Assembly (NCBI GenBank): GCA_902803195.1
Contig: CADCOX010000268.1
Coordinates: 1-7,282, forward strand
DNA: 7,282 nt
DNA from: an uncultured Bacteroidales bacterium
Lineage (GTDB): Bacteria > Bacteroidota > Bacteroidia > Bacteroidales > Bacteroidaceae
Direction: 5' to 3'
Of this stretch, positions 5,769 to 7,282 are shown in pieces (position 1 is the first letter of the stretch; every line of letters begins with the position of its first letter). The position numbers and the translations under genes are program-made. Below the pieces are notes generated by a model. That model saw nothing but the letters and a program-made list of their open reading frames with translations, had not been told where the DNA came from and ran no database searches.

Positions 5769-5859
5769 CCAGAACTCCAAATCTGGGGCCGCCCGCAAAC
5801 GCTATTTCTGCCGCAAAGAAAGGCATTTTATTTGAGACTACAAAGAAATAAAAGAAAAA

Positions 5860-6078
5860 ATGAAGCAAATCGATAAAAATGCCCTTATCGACTGGGAAAA
5901 ATACAAGGAAGACGTTTGGAACGCTCCAAATGACGTGGTGCTTAAAACTGAAATAACATATTATTGGTATGCTGGTCAAACACAGCCAACATCAATGAAT
6001 TCAAGAACTGACGTTACCATCATTCTTTCATTCAAAGATGAACTCCTTTGCCTGTTCGGCAATCTACTCAACTATTAA
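5860..6078 (+). CDS. Chimeric small protein containing a Y[FW]YxGxTxPT module start
   Basis: This open frame has 72 codons. Residues 1-18 (MKQIDKNALIDWEKYKED) come from the sequence duplicated at 5576. Residues 19-30 are the repeat-encoded VWNAPNDVVLKT. From residue 31 follows 'EITYYWYAGQTQPTSMNS' and a hydrophobic end. YYWYAGQTQPTS aligns with GYFYLGTTKPTA in the dockerin-like protein at 4901, so this looks like the second module of that gene, cut off from the first by intervening DNA. There is no signal peptide and no Shine-Dalgarno sequence. The frame is intact but may not be a functional gene. Confidence 0.45.
   Translation: MKQIDKNALIDWEKYKEDVWNAPNDVVLKTEITYYWYAGQTQPTSMNSRTDVTIILSFKDELLCLFGNLLNY
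5862..5891 (+). repeat. 30-bp near-identical repeat (partner at 5576-5605)
   Basis: This is the second copy of the sequence preceding the 36-bp repeat, 28 of 30 positions identical. It covers codons 2-11 of the reading frame at 5860. Confidence 0.85.
5914..5949 (+). repeat. 36-bp repeat, copy 3 of 3
   Basis: Identical to copies 1 and 2. It is in frame with both the upstream MKQIDK segment and the downstream YWYAGQTQPT module. Confidence 0.95.
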
Positions 6079-6124
6079 CTTCACAAACTTTCATTGAAAT
6101 GATGAGCATAATACATAAAACAAT

Positions 6125-6652
6125 TTGTTCACTGGCTTTCTTGGCCTTTGTACAACCGCTTACGCCCAGACCCTCAGCATCGCGCCCATAGAAGCCGAGG
6201 CTGGGGCGCAGGCAGAGTTGGTTGTGACCGGCGAAAGCATCAGCAACGCGACTGCCCTGCAGTTCAACCTCACGCTGCCCGAAGGCATCACCCTTAACGA
6301 GGCTGCCATCACGAAAGGAGCGGCGGCAAGTGGACACGAACTCAGCGTCAGCACACTCGACAGCGGCGAGCGCCTCTTCGTGCTCTATAACATGAACCTC
6401 GATGCCATTGGCAACGGCGAACTGTTGCGCCTGCCCATCACCATCGGCCAGAACACCACGGGCGGCAACGCCCAGCTCACCACCGTCCGCTTTGCCTCCA
6501 CGGAGGCTGTGAGCACGGCAGGGAGCAATGTCAGCGCTGCCATCAACGTGACGACAGACGAAGAGCTCTTGCGCTACGATGTCAATCGCGACGGCAAGAT
6601 TACCATCGCCGATGTGACGGCGCTCGTCAACAAGATTCTCGGCAGGAATTAG
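6125..6652 (+). CDS. Cohesin-like plus dockerin-like secreted protein, signal peptide out of frame
   Basis: The body frame runs to TAG 6650-6652. Residues about 17-143 (counted from TTG 6125) look like a cohesin-type beta-sandwich ('AGAQAELVVTGE', 'ALQFNLTLPEGITL', 'RLFVLYNMN', 'ELLRLPITIG'), rich in Thr, Ala and Asn. Residues 152-163 (DVNRDGKITIAD) are one dockerin calcium loop with D152, N154, D156 and D163, followed by its helix, ending the protein at 175. The real start is probably ATG 6099 or 6102 in another frame: it gives 'MMSIIHKTICSLAFLAF', an ideal signal-peptide front, while the body frame supplies the cleavage site 'TTAYAQ'. One base appears to be missing near 6150-6152. TTG 6125 alone gives a poor signal peptide. 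Without a correction the protein would not be exported. It probably belongs to the same secreted repertoire as the gene at 4901. Confidence 0.7.
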   Translation: MFTGFLGLCTTAYAQTLSIAPIEAEAGAQAELVVTGESISNATALQFNLTLPEGITLNEAAITKGAAASGHELSVSTLDSGERLFVLYNMNLDAIGNGELLRLPITIGQNTTGGNAQLTTVRFASTEAVSTAGSNVSAAINVTTDEELLRYDVNRDGKITIADVTALVNKILGRN

Positions 6653-6681
6653 GCTGCATGGGCGTCATCACATCTGATTTT

Positions 6682-6705
6682 GCGTTATCTCGAACGGGGT
6701 AACGC
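6682..6705 (+). other. Hairpin in the 3' region of the cohesin-like gene
   Basis: GCGTTA (6682-6687) pairs with TAACGC (6700-6705), with further U-G and C-G pairs inside. There is no T-tract, so its role is unclear; it may protect the 3' end. Confidence 0.35.
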
Positions 6706-6743
6706 TATAGAACATTACGCTTCTTTGTTCATAGAGATAGCAG

Positions 6744-6776
6744 AGCCTGCCTGAAGAGGGTAGGCTTTGTTTGTCT
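6744..6776 (+). terminator. Intrinsic terminator of the cohesin-like gene
   Basis: AGCCTGCC (6744-6751) pairs with GGTAGGCT (6759-6766), including one G-U, around a 7-nt loop. TTGTTTGTCT follows. It lies 92 bp after the stop and runs directly into the tandem repeat array. Confidence 0.7.
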
Positions 6777-7006
6777 ATACGCTCAACCCTTTACGTACTA
6801 TACGCGTAGCCCTTTACGTACTATACGCATAAGCCTCTACGTATATACGCGTAGCCCTCTACGTACTATACGCGTTAGCCTCTACGTATATACGCGTAGC
6901 CCTTCACGTACTATACGCGTAGCCCTTTACGTATATACGCTCAGCCCTTTACGTACTATACGCGTAAGCTTTTACGTATATACGCGTAAGCCGATGCGTG
7001 TATAGG
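6776..7006. repeat. Tandem array of ten 22/23-bp units
   Basis: Consensus TATACGCGTAGCCCTTTACG followed by TA or TAC. Units start at 6776, 6799, 6822, 6844, 6867, 6889, 6912, 6934, 6957 and 6979, and the last ends at 7000 with a TATAGG stub after it. After the first two units, 22- and 23-bp forms alternate until the last (23,23,22,23,22,23,22,23,22,22). Each has palindromic cores (ACGCGT in most, TACGTA in nearly all) and can form a short GCGTA/TACGT hairpin. Units differ by a few substitutions, so the array is not freshly expanded. No coding sequence crosses it convincingly. Confidence 0.92.
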
Positions 7007-7094
7007 CCCTCCAAACTGGAGGTGTTCAAAGTGGGAGGGTTGTGATGACGAGACGTCGTATCGTACTGGCAATCAGCATGAACGCTTGCAGACC
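7007..7094. other. Non-coding spacer after the tandem array
   Basis: I see no gene. CCTCC (7008-7012) can pair with GGAGG (7018-7022), or CCCTCC (7007-7012) with GGAGGG (7034-7039), as alternative stems. Confidence 0.3.
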
Positions 7095-7138
7095 TATAAT
7101 AAAAAGAACCCGCAAGAGGAAGTAGATTCCTCTGCGGG
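7095..7138 (-). terminator. Minus-strand intrinsic terminator of the right-edge gene
   Basis: On the minus strand GCGGG pairing is read as CCCGC (7138-7134) plus AGAGGA (7133-7128), a 7-nt loop, then TCCTCT (7120-7115) and GCGGG (7113-7109) with one bulged base, followed by TTCTTTTTATTAT. It is placed about 60 bp beyond the stop of the minus-strand gene at the edge. Confidence 0.75.
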
Positions 7139-7199
7139 CTCGGGTTATTAAAATGAATGAATTCTCTTTTTTTGACGTTCAGCGAACGCGGTCTTAGTA

Positions 7200-7282
7200 T
7201 TAGTCGAGACGACTGCTAAAGACGGATGCGTTACTGACGATTGCTGCAATTGCTACAATTGCGAAAGCAATGGTTGTTGTTA
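7200..7282 (-). CDS. C-terminal part of a small hydrophobic peptide (5' end outside window)
   Basis: Minus-strand codons from 7280 down to TAA 7202-7200 read TTTIAFAIVAIAAIVSNASV, then FSSRLD. The visible 26 residues are one Ala/Ile/Val-rich hydrophobic stretch and a short polar end, like the export signal of small Bacteroidales peptides of about 30-60 residues (for example NVEALA-type leaders), but no NVEALA-like end is present. The terminator downstream on the same strand supports a gene in this direction. The plus strand also has a hydrophobic frame here, which I consider a shadow. Confidence 0.4.
   Translation of the reverse strand, partial: TTTIAFAIVAIAAIVSNASVFSSRLD

Noticed and set aside
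5349..5949. CRISPR or a typical integron array for the 36-bp repeats
   Set aside because: Spacers of 221 and 272 bp are far too long for CRISPR, the repeat encodes an in-frame peptide, and no attC-like core or integrase is visible.
5692..5979. Minus-strand 95-codon frame rich in Phe and hydrophobic residues
   Set aside because: It spans repeat copy 3 in antisense and its Phe-rich composition comes from A-rich plus-strand DNA; no promoter or start context.
6776..7006. CRISPR array
   Set aside because: The units are contiguous with no unique spacers, and no cas gene is present.

Overview
The window looks like a chromosomal segment of a Bacteroidales bacterium, most likely Prevotellaceae. The reasons are TAnnTTTG-type -7 promoter boxes (several with an upstream TTTG at the right distance), weak or absent Shine-Dalgarno sequences, moderate G+C, and secreted dockerin/cohesin-like proteins. 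The genus is inferred from style, not from a marker gene.

Layout. Positions 1-400 hold the 3' end of a beta-rich, possibly lipocalin-like gene. It runs into an out-of-frame fragment that resembles the C-terminus of a VapE/primase-type protein. A 14-bp inverted repeat and about 400 bp of non-coding or decayed DNA follow. Positions 960-4440 are a conserved housekeeping-like block: a creatininase-family amidohydrolase (+), a DUF389 membrane protein (-), and a two-TM SPFH/Band-7 protein (+). The first two genes converge on a small hairpin. The last two diverge from interleaved promoters about 30 bp apart. A strong intrinsic terminator closes the block.

Positions 4440-6660 are an accessory, partly decayed region of secreted dockerin-type genes. 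A promoter bracketed by a perfect 12-bp inverted repeat leads into a roughly 320-nt leader rich in nested hairpins. The first dockerin-like gene (4901) has a one-base frameshift in a T7 run. Downstream, a 36-bp sequence encoding VWNAPNDVVLKT occurs three times (5349, 5606, 5914). Two unrelated stretches of 221 and 272 bp lie between the copies, and a second module of the same protein type resumes only after the third copy. The simplest reading is a two-module gene split by 565 bp of inserted or duplicated material. The first inserted stretch carries a well-formed minus-strand small-RNA unit, with a TTTG-N19-TACCTTTG promoter and a UUCG-loop terminator. A cohesin-like plus dockerin gene follows, and its signal peptide is out of frame with its body.

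Positions 6660-7282 hold a terminator for the cohesin gene, ten tandem 22/23-bp repeats (6776-7000), a facing minus-strand terminator, and the 3' end of a small hydrophobic minus-strand peptide gene.

Working together: the hydrolase, DUF389 and SPFH genes have separate promoters and no evident shared pathway. The two dockerin-type genes probably belong to one cell-surface or secreted protein repertoire that is being shuffled and eroded here.
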